The notes: generated from the letters alone by a model not told the origin. A DNA stretch of 64,000 nt from Lamellibrachia columna (GCA_963662155.1 OY759270.1:15243009-15307008), one strand, 5' to 3'. Positions 30,850 to 43,658 are shown, counted from the first letter of the stretch. Numbers and translations: made by a program.

Positions 30850-31320
30850 ACAGCAATAAGTATTCAATGTATTGTCTGCGTGTATGTACGATCATGATAC
30901 AATATCAAGAAAAAAACTATCAGTAAAATGTATTTTGAAAACAGACCCATTTTAATGAACAAAAATGGGAGGCCAAAGTGAGCCACCTCATGTCCCATGT
31001 CACTCGGTTATTGGCACAAATCCCGCACGTAAACCACCCAAGCGCACCCCCGGTGTGTCCATTGGCCACACCTGCCACATTTTACTGATCTTTCATCCTT
31101 CCCTCTGTCCGAATATATCTCCGCACGCTATAAGAATTTGCATAATCTACTAATCGTGGCGTTGATTAGGTTAACGTTCTGTTATTATTAATTAATACAT
31201 TGATACTTGTTTGTGATTTAAACAGTAAGTCTAATTATACATAGTTACATTATCAAACTATATAATTAATGTTCGTACATTGCAACGTCTGCGGTATAAC
31301 CACATTATCTATGATGTGTA
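30850..31320 (+). repeat. Dispersed repeat B, copy 1
   Basis: 31190-31320 matches 35180-35305 in direct orientation (TTTGTGATTTAAACAGTAA, ACATTATCAAACT, GCGGTATAACCACATTA). The part 30975-31030 instead matches 35060-35115 in reverse orientation (GTGCGGGATTTGTG and ATGGGACAT words). So the two copies differ by an internal inversion. The GPCR relic starts right after it. Confidence 0.65.
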
Positions 31321-31422
31321 TTTCGTGTTTGTCCGAGGATGACTTTATCATGCTGCACAAAAGACAATGTCTAGAAGTGCTGTTCTGTAGAAATGAGTGA
31401 GACAACAAATGTATGTCTTGAA
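31321..31422 (+). pseudogene. GPCR C-terminal relic (third family member)
   Basis: The plus-strand frame reads FRVCPRMTLSCCTKDNV, a stop, then KCCSVEMSETTN. It aligns without gaps with the GPCR 1 tail [30 protein letters not shown]. About 100 bp are recognisable. The rest of the gene is absent upstream, where repeat B sits, and no helices remain. An in-frame TAG replaces the codon for the Glu after DTV. It shows that at least one more copy of this receptor once existed here. Confidence 0.72.
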
Positions 31423-32395
31423 TCTAACATGTTACGTTTGTCATAATTATTTACGTAGCGTGTCATATTTCTCCATATGATTTAGCTTCCGAAGATAATG
31501 TTTTCAAAGACTTTTATCATCACAACATACGCGCAAATTGATTTATATATACTCTGTATGTTTTACACGTGTAATCAAAGAGAGTAATGTGTGCCTCATC
31601 AACGTAATCATGTCCATCATGGTAACTGCATTCTTGAAGCATACTGATTTTTCTGTACGATTAATATACTGATATATTGAAATTGAATGACGATAAAACA
31701 TCGTCATCATTTAAAGTCCCGCCCAACAGCTTAACATAAACTACCCGTAGTACGTTACAGCAAAAGCTGTGCAAGTTCATGTGACTTAGACCTACAATAT
31801 GCAGAATGCTGACGTCCAATTTATCTGCATGTGGTGTGCAAATCTGCAATTTTCCACCTACGCAATATTGCGATGATTACGTGCTATTTGACCAGTGGAG
31901 CATTTGGAAATATAATTTGGGTCCTTTCAAACTTAAATTATCTGGCAGTATTCATGAAAAATATGACAGATCATCTTCGGAAGAAACGGTGTCGCCACAT
32001 AGTGACAACTAGTGTCGCGTAGCCAATATTTCTTAGCAGCGGTTATCTAGGCTCCATCATGTGGCGCCACTGTCTGTCACCACTAGATAGCCTCAGGGCA
32101 TAATTTATTTATTACCACGTTCCACTGCACAATTCTCATCGATTACCCAAGAATGTTCTTATACTAACACTTCAGTTATGAGTAAAATCGTATATGCGTC
32201 GGCAATATGTGTAGGTCCTATATCCGCCCAGTGATACGGTATCAGTCGAACCACGTGTCTGCGATTGCGCTGTTTTCTCGCTGAGTTCACGAAGATGAGC
32301 GAGAGTCGGCTAAGCGAGACTATCGGTCGAGGCGGTCGTTGATTGGCCACTGCTTCGACATCGCGACCGATTATCGCTCATATTGGTCCCAACCC
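31423..32395. other. Unassigned sequence
   Basis: No gene or repeat was recognised beyond the GPCR relic. TGGCGCCAC words recur at 32060 and 32740 but are too short to call. Confidence 0.45.
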
Positions 32396-33491
32396 AAATT
32401 TCAACCAGGCAAATAATCGCTCGTGTAGACCAGCCGTTATTATCACGCCTACTTGAACTCAGCTACACTACCTATTCTGGCCGTTTTCATTTCGAGACCT
32501 TTCAAGACATCTCTCAATTTAAATTCCATATAATTGTAGATAGTGTTCGCATTGAAAATGTGTATATGAACAAAATAACGTTCGTTTTTGTTTCAAACTA
32601 TGCTAGTTACTCAAGTGCACAGTTGGAATGACGTAACAAGTCTTAAACAACGATGACGTTGTCCAGGCAACCACATTTTAAATCACTCCCAATTTTTCAT
32701 TTTGAATTAATATTCAATCTGCGGCAATGATGCTATGCACGGTGGCGCCACTGTTGGAGAGTGTAAACGCGAAAGTCGAGGTCGTGTGATACGTAGTCTA
32801 TACGACTTATTTAGTTTCGTGGTCACTGCATAAAACATTACAGCATGAGAAGCCTGCAAGCAAATGGCGACGTTTATTTCGTTACAATAAATACATTATT
32901 AATTAGATGCTTAATGCCAGCACGTCGAACACTACTCCTTTCCAAATTTCAACCAGGCAAATAATCGCTCGTGTAGACCAGCCGTTATTATCACGCCTAC
33001 TTGAACTCAGCTACACTACCTATTCTGGCCGTTTTCATTTCGAGACCTTTCAAGACATCTCTCAATTTAAATTCCATATAATTGTAGATAGTGTTCGCAT
33101 TGAAAATGTGTATATGAACAAAATAACGTTCGTTTTTGTTTCAAACTATGCTAGTTACTCAAGTGCACAGTTGGAATGACGTAACAAGTCTTAAACAACG
33201 ATGACGTTGTCCAGGCAACCACATTTTAAATCACTCCCAATTTTTCATTTTGAATTAATATTCAATCTGCGGCAATGATGCTATGCACGGTGGCGCCACT
33301 GTTGGAGAGTGTAAACGCGAAAGTCGAGGTCGTGTGATACGTAGTCTATACGACTTATTTAGTTTCGTGGTCACTGCATAAAACATTACAGCATGAGAAG
33401 CCTGCAAGCAAATGGCGACGTTTATTTCGTTACAATAAATACATTATTAATTAGATGCTTAATGCCAGCACGTCGAACACTACTCCTTTCC
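32396..33491. repeat. Perfect 548-bp tandem duplication
   Basis: 32396-32943 and 32944-33491 appear identical by eye, from AAATTTCAACCAGGC to ACTACTCCTTTCC. The join shows only a CC microhomology. Each copy contains the same short chance ORF. The identity points to a very recent event or an assembly duplication. Confidence 0.93.
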
Positions 33492-33954
33492 GTTAATATA
33501 CCCCGATTATTATCAAACAAATTTAACAATTTTGGTTGTTCCTTTTTAAAGAGGGCATATTCACTGACAAAACGTGTATGACGCATAAACCCAAATATAT
33601 CGAAATACCTGTGTTGTCCTGTGTAGCCGAGCGACAGGCGCGGTCAACCATGCACTGGTATTCAGCCGCCGCAATGGCGCCGATGTTTTGCACCCAACAT
33701 ATGAACTTTGAGAATATATGCAACCGAAACACGAATGTGGCTATTGTAACGGGTGAACGCCAAACTGAGCAGCCCGAGTCTGTTGGAATATAGTCACGGA
33801 CACTAAATCTCTTGACCTAGCCAACCTTATGGTGAGCGCCTGGAAGCTTCGACAGAAACCATACTCCACCTGGAATGGTTGCCAGCTCCCTGTGGGTAGT
33901 ACGGCCATTTGTAACACGGGTCTCAGCAGAACCAATATAATTATTGTCGTGGTG
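33492..33954. other. Unassigned sequence
   Basis: No gene was confirmed. A plus frame around 33800-33880 (LANLMVSAW...PYSTW) faintly recalls the start of tyrosine recombinases of DIRS-like elements. It is too short to support. Confidence 0.35.
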
Positions 33955-34280
<326 letters not shown>

Positions 34281-34989
34281 GGGGAACCGTGCCATTTACG
34301 TTCAGTGACGTTAGCTTCGCTGCACATTCAAAGAAACTGACGGGGTTTTAGAATACGAACTGAATGCGCAGCAAACGTGTAGACTATGTGTTTGTTTATT
34401 TAGTTGCCGCATGCGAAGAACAAAACGTATCATTTATAATGTTGGAGCCCTGGTGTTAGGTGATAATGCACACGGTTTAAGTTTAATAGCGCTGCATGTG
34501 ATAGAGAAGAAGCAAAGGCCCATATGAAAGGTGAACTTAGAAAATAGTAAAATCGTGTGTGCAGTAACTGTATCTCTCCTTAGTAAAATTTCTCTTTGAT
34601 AAGCATGCAGGCAATTAACACTGTTTGTGCGGGTCTTTGCGAGGGTATTTTAACAGTGGAGATGATATGGCAATAACCCTTGATTATGTTTGTAAGATGT
34701 GCCGAGGAGCACGTGGCACAACTCCCTATGTCAGGCAACAAGAACGCAATTTCCTTACGCAGTTGTGATCACGTTATTGTTCTACTGAGAAGCAAACAAG
34801 ACTAAATGAACACTCGGGAATAACTTGTATGGAATATGAATTATGTTAAAAATGTGTGTAGAATTTAGCTGATTGATATATACAAGTGGTTAGTAAGGGA
34901 ACGGAAGGTAACGCATGGATTGACCTAAATTTGACATTGTTGCATAAGACAGTTACATAATGTTATATTTCCTACTTAAATATATTGGC
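34281..34989. other. Unassigned sequence
   Basis: Nothing recognised. Confidence 0.5.
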
Positions 34990-35310
34990 TATGTGCATGT
35001 AGGATCGTGATATTATATCTTTGTAGATACAATAAAGATACAATATCACGATGGGACGATTGCGTGTCGGGATTTGTGTCAATAGTATGGGACATCATTG
35101 TGAGGGGCCACCTGACCTCCAATTTGTTTTCATAAAAAAAATGGGCCTCTTTTTAAAACACATTTTACTTATAGATACTATTAATAAACTGACACTAGTT
35201 TGTGATTTAAACAGTAAATCTAATTATACATATTCACATTATCAAACTCTGTAATTAGTGTTCGTGCACTGTAGCAACGCCTACGGTATAACCACATTAG
35301 CGATGATGTG
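34990..35310 (+). repeat. Dispersed repeat B, copy 2
   Basis: Partner of 30850-31320. Its right half is in the same orientation, and its left half (35060-35115) is inverted relative to the partner. Confidence 0.65.
35004..35052. repeat. Inverted repeat, 19-bp arms, 11-bp loop
   Basis: The left arm ATCGTGATATTATATCTTT (35004-35022) pairs with the right arm at 35034-35052 with a single mismatch. It lies at the left edge of repeat B copy 2. It is not followed by a T tract, so it is more likely an element edge than a terminator. Confidence 0.85.
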
Positions 35311-35940
35311 CAAAGCAACTGCGGCCACGGGGACTCTTGCAAAGATTATTGGCCGGGGGCCGTTTTGGTTTCAATTCCCGTCAAAATGAATATGCACGTT
35401 CCACTAAATATAGACTGTCCTTATGGATACCCCATTTATAGATAAATAACCGGGCCATTTGTGAAAACATGGAGTTTGTAAGACACGCGATCAGTACCAA
35501 AAAACTAAAATGTGTGACTGACGGTTTTGGAGTCACGCCTGTCTGGCAAGTACGACATTGGTTAGTGTCCATTTGTGAGTCTTTGTGCAATACTAACATT
35601 GGCTTACTGCATTGCATACTGGAATAGCTATAATGGCGGGGATCTAATTTGGCCGACGGGCCACATTACCCTCCTTCCCTATATGAAAATAACAGAAAAC
35701 CTGCATGTTGCTTGCTGCAGGTGTAATTCGCGCCAACGTAAACTATTCCATCATTGTTCCTTATTATCTACGTCGTACGTGAAAGCCAATGACGGAAACG
35801 CCGACATTGCATCCAGGATAGCCGTTGATTTTTAAACGTTACACGTGACATTTTTAAAAGGATGTTATCTTGGTACAGCCTGGCGCAGCCATTGCATGCA
35901 AAAGAGCGGTCACTCGTGACATGCGGCACTCTTTGAAGGT
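35311..35940. other. Unassigned sequence
   Basis: Nothing recognised. Confidence 0.45.
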
Positions 35941-36312
35941 ACTTGATAAATACACGTCTGAAATGGAGCATTCTCGAAAGGGCTGTACAAACATCGCATG
36001 CATGACAGCGGTTAAGGGAGGCATGAAGAGGCACGACGCGCTCAGTCTGTAAGAAATAGCACGTCTGCAAAAAGACGCCCAGTTAGCTTTAGCCGTCATG
36101 TGAATATAGAAGCATGCAAAGGTGCAGACTTGATAAATATACGTCTGACATGGAGCATACTCGAAAGGGCGGTGCAAACATCGCGTGCAGGACAGCTGTT
36201 AAGGGAGGCTTGTAAAGGCACGAAGCGCCCAGTCTGTAAAATAGTATGTCTGCAAACAAACTCCCGGTTAGCTTTAGCCATCATGTGAATATAGAAGCAT
36301 ACAAAGGTGCAG
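35941..36312. repeat. 187-bp tandem duplication, diverged
   Basis: Units 35941-36127 and 36128-36312 both begin ACTTGATAAATA and end CAAAGGTGCAG. They differ at many positions, roughly one in eight by eye. It is older than the 548-bp duplication at 32396. No frame is shared. Confidence 0.9.
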
Positions 36313-37244
36313 ACCATTGGACACCAATCCACAAATGTGCCAACTGAGACAATAGGTTTTGTCAGACTTTCTAACAACAATATATTAATTATGTAGACGC
36401 GTTCGACGATAAGGTCGACTTCTAGTCACAGCAAAGTAATGCCATAGTCTACGACGCATGTGTTTCTTCGTCTCTCCAAAGTTAGACATTTATCTTATCA
36501 GCCACCATGCAGAAAAGGATTGTAAGTATAAACTAATAACCTTACCATTTGAGGGTCACGGTTATCTTTGTAGTATGTTGAGTTTAGGCAATATCTATAG
36601 AGTGCACACAATGTATTGTTTTCAAATGCATCAACGTGCGGTAAGGCCATTCGAAGTATTTGGCATTGATGTTAGACGACAACATAATATAACATAACAG
36701 CACGACCACATTTGAAATTAAATTGTGCCGTGTTAGGACGGCTATGATCTCCTAGTTGATTCGATGAAAGATGACATCGATGACATCGTTCCAGGATTAA
36801 TATTGTACATTGACTAATCGTTACAGTCCTCACCTCCTGTCCTCACCTCCTGTCCTCCCTCCCTCCCTTTCCTCATTCACTGCCACCATCACTCCTTTTC
36901 TCCGTCAAGCCACTTTCTATAAGTAGCATTGCTTGTTTCGACACTGTCCTGATTTATACTAAATCGTTGTAATAAACATCGGCGTTTCATAAGTATGCCA
37001 ACGACACTTCAAACATCGTAATATTCAGCATAGTAATACTGCAACAAAGCTTCAACAATAAAACGCCCATTCTACTTTTAAAAAACGCACGTCAAAGACG
37101 TGTGTACTGTGTCAGTGCCGACAGTTTACCACATAAAAACAGTCCATAAGTAATGCCCGTGCTTCGATTATAATATGCACATGCGTCATGTGACTTTGCC
37201 CAGTTGTTTGCCAGTAGACGTCAAATATCAACACGTTGCAGTAG
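36313..37244. other. Unassigned sequence
   Basis: Nothing recognised apart from a CT-rich stretch at 36830-36900 with CCTCACCTCCTGT repeated. Confidence 0.45.
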
Positions 37245-37284
37245 AAGCTCCAGGGGAAGCTCCAGGGGAAGCTCCAGGGGAAGC
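37245..37284. repeat. 12-bp tandem repeat, three copies
   Basis: AAGCTCCAGGGG repeated at 37245, 37257 and 37269. Confidence 0.9.
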
Positions 37285-37287
37285 CAG

Positions 37288-37376
37288 TATAAAGTTGGAC
37301 GAGTCTTCGTATGCGGTTACCTCTCGTGCCACGCTGAGAAACCACACAGAATCCGCATTTCTCTTCAAACAGGTAT
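37288..37376 (+). promoter_or_regulatory. Possible promoter and first-exon donor
   Basis: TATAAAG at 37288-37294 is followed about 80 bp later by CAGGTATGA (exon-type CAG, GT at 37373), a good splice-donor match. It lies about 1.1 kb upstream of the serpin relic and in the same orientation, so it may be what remains of that gene's promoter and leader. This rests on motifs only. Confidence 0.22.
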
Positions 37377-37384
37377 GATGGTTG

Positions 37385-38107
37385 TTTCTTCGCGTTTGAT
37401 TTATTTCCGTTGGCCGTTTCTGTCCCCTAGATGTTTATTCATAACTAATTGTTGTTCTTCGTATAGTAATACTTATTGTAATTGTTTTTTTAAATATGTT
37501 GTGTGCACTCAAAGGAACGTTCAATGAAGCATTTTAGTGCGTTATGGCGCTTTCTTGCTTGATATACAGATGAAGCATAACTTGCTCAGGGAATGGAGAT
37601 TTGGTAGAGTCTACGTCGCAGTGAGGTATTTAGGATCTCGTTAAAGGGAGAGAACAAAGCGGGGGGGCCAAACTTCCTAACCTAACTTCCTAAATAGTTT
37701 GCCATGCGACCGTGTAGTGGCGTAAATTGCTATATACGAAATTATGAATAACTTAGGCCAAAGGGAGGTCATGGCCTAGTGACCCCCTCACACCCAGTGC
37801 GCCGCTGCTATGTATTGCACATATCGTGGTATGCTGTGTATCGTTGTATAACTATTGAAAACCAGTGTGATTAGTACAGTTGTAAATCCGGTAATGCAAA
37901 TTGTGCTTATTTATTAAAAGATTTATTTTGATCACAAGAAATCGTCAAGTTTCCGACCACCACAACATTCTGGACAGCGTCGGTAATTCATTTTTAAAGA
38001 ACGATCTAATCACACACTATTCCCAAATGTCAAAGATATGTGGTTTACCGTTTAATGCAACCATGCTTTACTCTAACGTTATTTTCGTATCTACTTAATT
38101 TGTAAAG
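37385..38107. other. Unassigned sequence
   Basis: No serpin N-terminal exon could be found here in any frame. Confidence 0.45.
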
Positions 38108-38273
38108 GTGTGCGTGTGCGTGTGCGTGTGCGTGTGCGTGTGCGTGTGCGTGTGCGTGTGCGTGTGCGTGTGCGTGTGCGTGTGCGTGTGCGTGTGCGTG
38201 TGCGTGTGCGTGTGCGTGTGCGTGTGCGTGTGCGTGTGCGTGTGCGCGTGCGCGTGCGCGTGTGCGTGTGCGT

Positions 38274-38321
<48 letters not shown>

Positions 38322-38449
38322 CTGTGTGTGTGCGTGTGCGTGTGCGCATGTGAGTGTGCGTGTGCGTGTGCGTGTGCGTGTGCGTGTGCGTGTGCGCGTG
38401 TGCGCGTGTGCGTGTGCGTGTGCGAGTGTGCGTGTGCGTGTGCGTGTGC
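38108..38449. repeat. (TGTGCG)n and related GT-rich microsatellite
   Basis: About 340 bp of TGTGCG hexamers with GT and GCGT interruptions. It ends exactly where serpin homology begins. Confidence 0.96.
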
Positions 38450-38996
38450 GTCGTCTTCACAGACTAAGAGAGTCAACATGATGCACATGACCGCTAAGTT
38501 CGCTTATTCTGACAACCGCTACCTGAACTGCAATATATTGACCCTGCCATACAAGGGAGAGAGACTTGCCATGTACGTGCTTTTGCCGAAACAGACAATG
38601 GCCTGGCTTCGTTGGAGAGGAAGATCAATTTCAATTCGATCACGTCCGCATTTGCCGCTTTGCAGAAGCAGAAAATCGCCGTAGTCTTTTCAAAAATTCG
38701 AGATGACCTTGATGATTGTCCTGAAGGATAGTCTAATGGCAATGGGCATGAAGCGTTCCTTTAACAGCATGGACTTTTCCGGCATCCCCAAAGGTGGTGT
38801 TCTGAGTGTCGAAGAAGTGATCCACAAGGCGTTCATCAAGGTGGACGAGAAGAACACGGAAGCCGCCGCTTCTACTGTTGTCATCGCGAACACGTCGATG
38901 CCAAAGATGTTCGCTGCAGATCATCCTTTCTTGTTTCTCATCCGGGACACCCTCACAGGTTCGATCATCTTCCTCGGACGCCGGGTAAATCCTTGA
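38450..38996 (+). pseudogene. Serpin relic, 5'-truncated with two frameshifts
   Basis: The first frame reads [10 protein letters not shown], then GERLAMYVLLP, equivalent to the middle of the intact serpin (TSQTVTVEMM, GKRLAMYVLLP). Near 38595 a one-base loss moves the frame to GLASLERKI and KQKIAVVFSKI. Near 38700 a second shift gives MTLMIVLKDSLMAMGM. After that the frame stays open to TGA at 38994, through IHKAFIKVDEKNTEAAAST, a loop ending TSMPKM, and the serpin signature FAADHPFLFLIRD. The N-terminal half is missing; a GT-rich array abuts the break. CTTCACAG just before the break could have been a splice acceptor, but the intact paralogue has no intron there. The reactive-loop hinge is still inhibitory-like. 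Assembly error at either shift cannot be excluded. Confidence 0.8.
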
Positions 38997-39286
38997 GAAG
39001 AATATAGTTGAGCTCGATCTGTTGACTCGATAGAGGAATCGACAATAGTCGCCAGAATGACCTAGTTGTTACAAAAAAAACCCACTAATTTCATGAATGA
39101 ACGTCTAGACTTAAATTTGTTGTAAAACAATTGTATAATATGGTTTACATATCTAATCATTCTAAAAATACTGTTTTATGTAGAAATGAATGGACATAGC
39201 GAATAAACACCATTTAATTTCCAAGGACAATGTAACAGTGTTTTGTGTTCGATTTTGTCCACAAGTTTTCCGTGTAAACACAACAC

Positions 39287-39453
<167 letters not shown>

Positions 39454-39533
39454 TGCTGACGTACATGACTGATTGCTTGTTTGCTTGCTGATGTGTTGCA
39501 AGTGGATACTTACACAACAGATGCCTCAACTGT

Positions 39534-40308
39534 AACATCCTGTGGCTGGCACACTTGTAAATGTAACATCCTGTGGCTGGCACACTTGTAAATGTAACAT
39601 CCTGTGGCTGGCACACTTGTAAATGTAACATCATGTGGCTGGCTCACTTGGAAATGTAATATCCTGTGGCTGGCACACTTGTAAATGTAACATCCTGTGG
39701 CTGGCCCACTTGTAGATGTAACATCCTGTGGCTGGCACACTTGTAAATGTAACATCCTGTGGCTGGCACACTTGTAAATGTAACATCCTGTGGCTGGCTC
39801 ACTTGTAAATGTAACATCCTGTGGCTGGCACACTTGTAAATGTAACATCCTGTGGCTGGCTCACTTTTAAATGTAACATCCTGTGGCTGGCCCACTTGTA
39901 AATGTAACATCCTGTGGCTGGCTCACTTGTAAATGTAACATCATGTGGCTGGCACACTTGTAAATGTAACATCCTGTGGCTGGCTCACTTGTAAATGTAA
40001 CATCCTGTGGCTGGCTCACTTGTAAATGTAACATCCTGTGGCTGGCTTACTTGGAAATGTAACAACCTGTGGCTGGCACACTTGTAAATGTAACATCCTG
40101 TGGCTGGCTTACTTGGAAATGTAACATCCTGTGGCTGGCCCACTTGTAAATGTAACATCCTGTGGCTGGCACACTTGTAAATGTAACATCCTGTGGCTGG
40201 CTCACTTGTAAGTGTAACATCCTGTGGCTGGCACACTTGTAAATGTAACATCCTGTGGCTGGCACACTTGTAAATGTAACATCCTGTGGCTGGCTCACTT
40301 GTAAATGA
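39534..40308. repeat. 31-bp minisatellite, about 25 copies
   Basis: Units begin AACATCCTGTGGCTGGC and end TTGTAAATGT, spaced 31 bp from 39534 to the last start at 40279. A variable two-base position (CACAC, CTCAC, CCCAC, CTTAC) defines subtypes that recur along the array. Open minus-strand frames are an effect of the period (31 bp x 3). Confidence 0.97.
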
Positions 40309-43001
40309 GAGCCGTCGTCATCGTCGTCCGTAGCGAAGATGACGACATATACAAGGAATCCTCCGAAAATCACTTGACAGTATAGCAAACTCAACATGCA
40401 TCAGTGGTAGATCTGCACACCGACCAGTCCATGGGTGTTGGGTCGATGCAGGTAACGGTCGCCATGTTTACGTGTTCACAAAAGGGCTTACGAATAAAAG
40501 TGCATACAATGACGTGCATACAAATGTGCCTTTATTCAAAAGCCGTGCAGTTTCCGGTTATTACGACAAACCATGCTAAATATTACAACATCGATGTCAA
40601 ACTGATCAACAAGTTTACAAATAGATTTTACATTTTGTTAAGTTACGCGAAACGAAACAGATTCGGCCAACCTAATATCAAATGGTCAACCAATGTGCTA
40701 TGCAATATTATTTTGTCCATCGTTTCAAATAAATAATAAGTGCCTTGGCAGCATCATCGCAGCAGGCAACAGCATAAAAAAAAATGTCCACAAGCATTGC
40801 AGAACACGCCTTCAACAAGGACACACAAGAAGAGAGACAACCGACTCTTAGGTTTGGAGGGAAGATACGTGCCGCTGTGTGTTGTCTCCACCTGAAGAAA
40901 AGAAAAAGATGCAGACCTCGATGAAGAATTGCTGAATAGAGACTAAGATTACTGCGAAGACCTGGTTTGAACTTGGAAGGTTCGTCCAAGACCGTTCTGG
41001 CTGGAAAATAGTTGTTGGCGCCTTATTGAAGATTGAGTGAGTTCAAATAACAATTGGCCTCGTTCGCGTCCAGTGTCCGTTTATGATCTACAAGTTATAC
41101 TAAGAACAAGTTGCTAAGCCTCTTATCACTTGTAGCAATTATGTGCCATGCGAAATAAATGGCTACAACAGTCCAAACACGTGAAGAAAGCAATACATAT
41201 GTGTTTCATAGTTAATAAAACTTAGGCCTACTAGATAATAATATTAAAATATTCAGTGCAATAATAAAATTTTATTTCCCAACATTCGTTACATTCTAGG
41301 ATAATGTTACGGATTTGAGCACCGGCAGGTACTGGAACAGCCAGTTTTATAGGTCACAGCCCTAACCTTAACGCAAGCCTAAATCTAAAAGTAACTTCTC
41401 CTCTTAACCTATAATCATCTTTCACCTCGGCATTGTCCATCCACTGCAGGGTGTAGCCCTCCAAAAAACCTTGCCATCTTTATCTATGTATGGCTTCTCT
41501 TGTCTAATGTGCATCTGTATTATTCGTTGTCATCACACTAGTGCCACCATCGTCTCATCGGTCTACCTCGGATGGTCCATCTGTTGTCTTGCAATCTCGC
41601 TATGCAGCCTGTTCATCTCCACTTTGTTTTCATTATATATTTTATTATCTATCTCTAACTTTTGTTTTCTTTCTGATTTCAACAATATAATTATCGGGGA
41701 GGATAACCAACAAGCTGGAACAGCGATATTTTTAACATGAAAACTACGGCACTACCGCTACACTACGGAACCACGACGAACAACGCTGAACAATTCACAA
41801 ATATGTCATATCATGATAAATGTGGTACGGTGGCGTTTCTTAAGGCATCATAATAAAACTAGACATTTATCTATCTGGTTCGATTACGACTTTGTTTACC
41901 TGGTAGAAAAATGATGACGTTAAAAGAAAACCTGCGTTAGGGATTCTCGGTTGCCATTTTCGTATTTTTTTTCTAAATTGTTGTCACCATTTGAGGTGGA
42001 ACAGCCCTTACGTTTTTCAGTAAACATGATAAGTCATATGATTTATTCGAATTACCGTTCAGGTACGTTTGTAATTTAAGAGTATCGTGAAGACGCTGCT
42101 TGCGTTCGTACGACGATGTAACTATTGGTAGCGACAACTTTGTCAACATTTGTTACGTCATAACTATGATCACTTCTCCAGTCTGATTGTCATATGTTTA
42201 CGTTACCTTTTACTTGGTAAACTCGCAAGGCAAAACTCGTTGCATATTATAATCATGCAACCATTATCATAATAATAATAATAACACTAACGATGTCAGG
42301 TAACCGGATCGGGTTTCGTATATTCAGTTATGTTTTAAAGAAAATGCTTAAACTTAAAGTAGCAGATTTCTGGTTAACTAAAACATAAGCGTTCTAAGTC
42401 TATGCCATGGGTCAGCATATTAATAAATATTTATAATAGGAACTGTGCAGTTTACGTAAGATAAATGAGTGCATCGCGTGTTATATATACCGGATTAGCA
42501 CATCTAAGATGGCATACGATGACACAGCACTCCCTGCCTAGCATTCATCAATCGTGACGTTTTGCCCTTTTATGTTTTTGCCGAATATACATTATTGATT
42601 TGCATTGATATATTTGGCATAAGAAATATAAGACTGCATAATACAGGTTTACAACATTTCATTTTCCACAATTATCTTAGCAACTTTTAGGAAATATTCT
42701 AATAACACCACCCAACTCAAAAGCACCATTTTCTACCAGTGCTGGTGATATAATGCCAACCTCGCTGCACAGCTAGTAAGAGTCAACTGGGCCAATAATG
42801 AATAAATTGGACTTGGCCTGCCACTGAAAAAATCTAATTCGGCCAACAATGGCAATCAGTTGACATTTGTTCAACTTGCATTGCCCGTTGACTTACCAGT
42901 ACAAAAACCAAATAATTGCTGTCATTATATCAACCAGCATGAGCGAGTTCAAAACGGCACCTGCCAATTGAGAGTGAGTGACAAGATGGCGCGATATGTC
43001 A
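40309..43001. other. Unassigned sequence
   Basis: 2.7 kb without a recognisable gene. A hydrophobic 89-codon frame at 41471-41740 and a 110-codon frame at 40404-40736 have no family features, and I treat them as chance. Confidence 0.5.
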
Positions 43002-43565
43002 AAATTGTCAAACATTTTCAGATTTTCACGAAACAAACATTATTACGGAGGTCTCGTCGTAGACTGATGAAAACAGCTCATGGCGTATGTTTAGCAGAGA
43101 GATCAGGATCAACGATTATGCTGACCTGCATCTTAGGTAAAATTTCTATGTCGAGTCAGGTAGATCGGATTCCTTCCGCTGCAAGTGCCGCGCTACAAAT
43201 TACCCCGGATACCCGGACCAGCGGTAATGGGATACTCTTTAGTGACCCGTGTTACACGAGCTTCGCTAATTTTCGTTAATGTCAGACATTTGTCCCTGTA
43301 TTGAAAGTTCTTGATTATGCCCTACAACCTGCTCTAACAGTCGTAAGAGCAAGCCGGATATTCGAGGAATTACGTATATTGCATGTCATTATAACAACCA
43401 AATTTTTTTACACGGGTAATGGTAATTAATTCACATTTACTCTCACACATTTTGTTCGTGCAAATTTGGCTGAACCCAGGGCGAGTCGCATTACCTATGC
43501 TCAATTACTATGCCTGAATGGCAACTGCAATGACAGAACCAACAATGATATTACATTTCGGGTAA

Positions 43566-43567
<2 letters not shown>
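43002..43567 (+). repeat. Dispersed repeat C, copy 1
   Basis: Closely matches 50143-50714, from CAGATTTTCACGAAACAAAC to GATATTACATTTCGGGTAAA, immediately before a TA array. It is the first part of duplicated block X, which continues to about 44700. Confidence 0.85.

Positions 43568-43658
<91 letters not shown>

Noticed and set aside
33795..33900. Possible DIRS/tyrosine recombinase N-terminus (SAW...YSTW)
   Set aside because: Only one short motif, no catalytic Arg/His/Tyr residues, followed at once by a microsatellite.
35004..35052. Intrinsic terminator
   Set aside because: No T tract and a eukaryotic context; more likely the edge of a repeat element.
39534..40308. CRISPR-like array
   Set aside because: Head-to-tail minisatellite without unique spacers, in an animal genome.
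39510..40397. Minus-strand frames of about 90-116 residues with HLQVCQPQDVTF repeats
   Set aside because: Produced by the 31-bp minisatellite, which cycles through all frames every 93 bp.
41471..41740. Hydrophobic 89-codon frame resembling a membrane protein
   Set aside because: Single short frame with no homologue in the window and no promoter; T/C-rich DNA readily encodes Leu/Ser/Ile.
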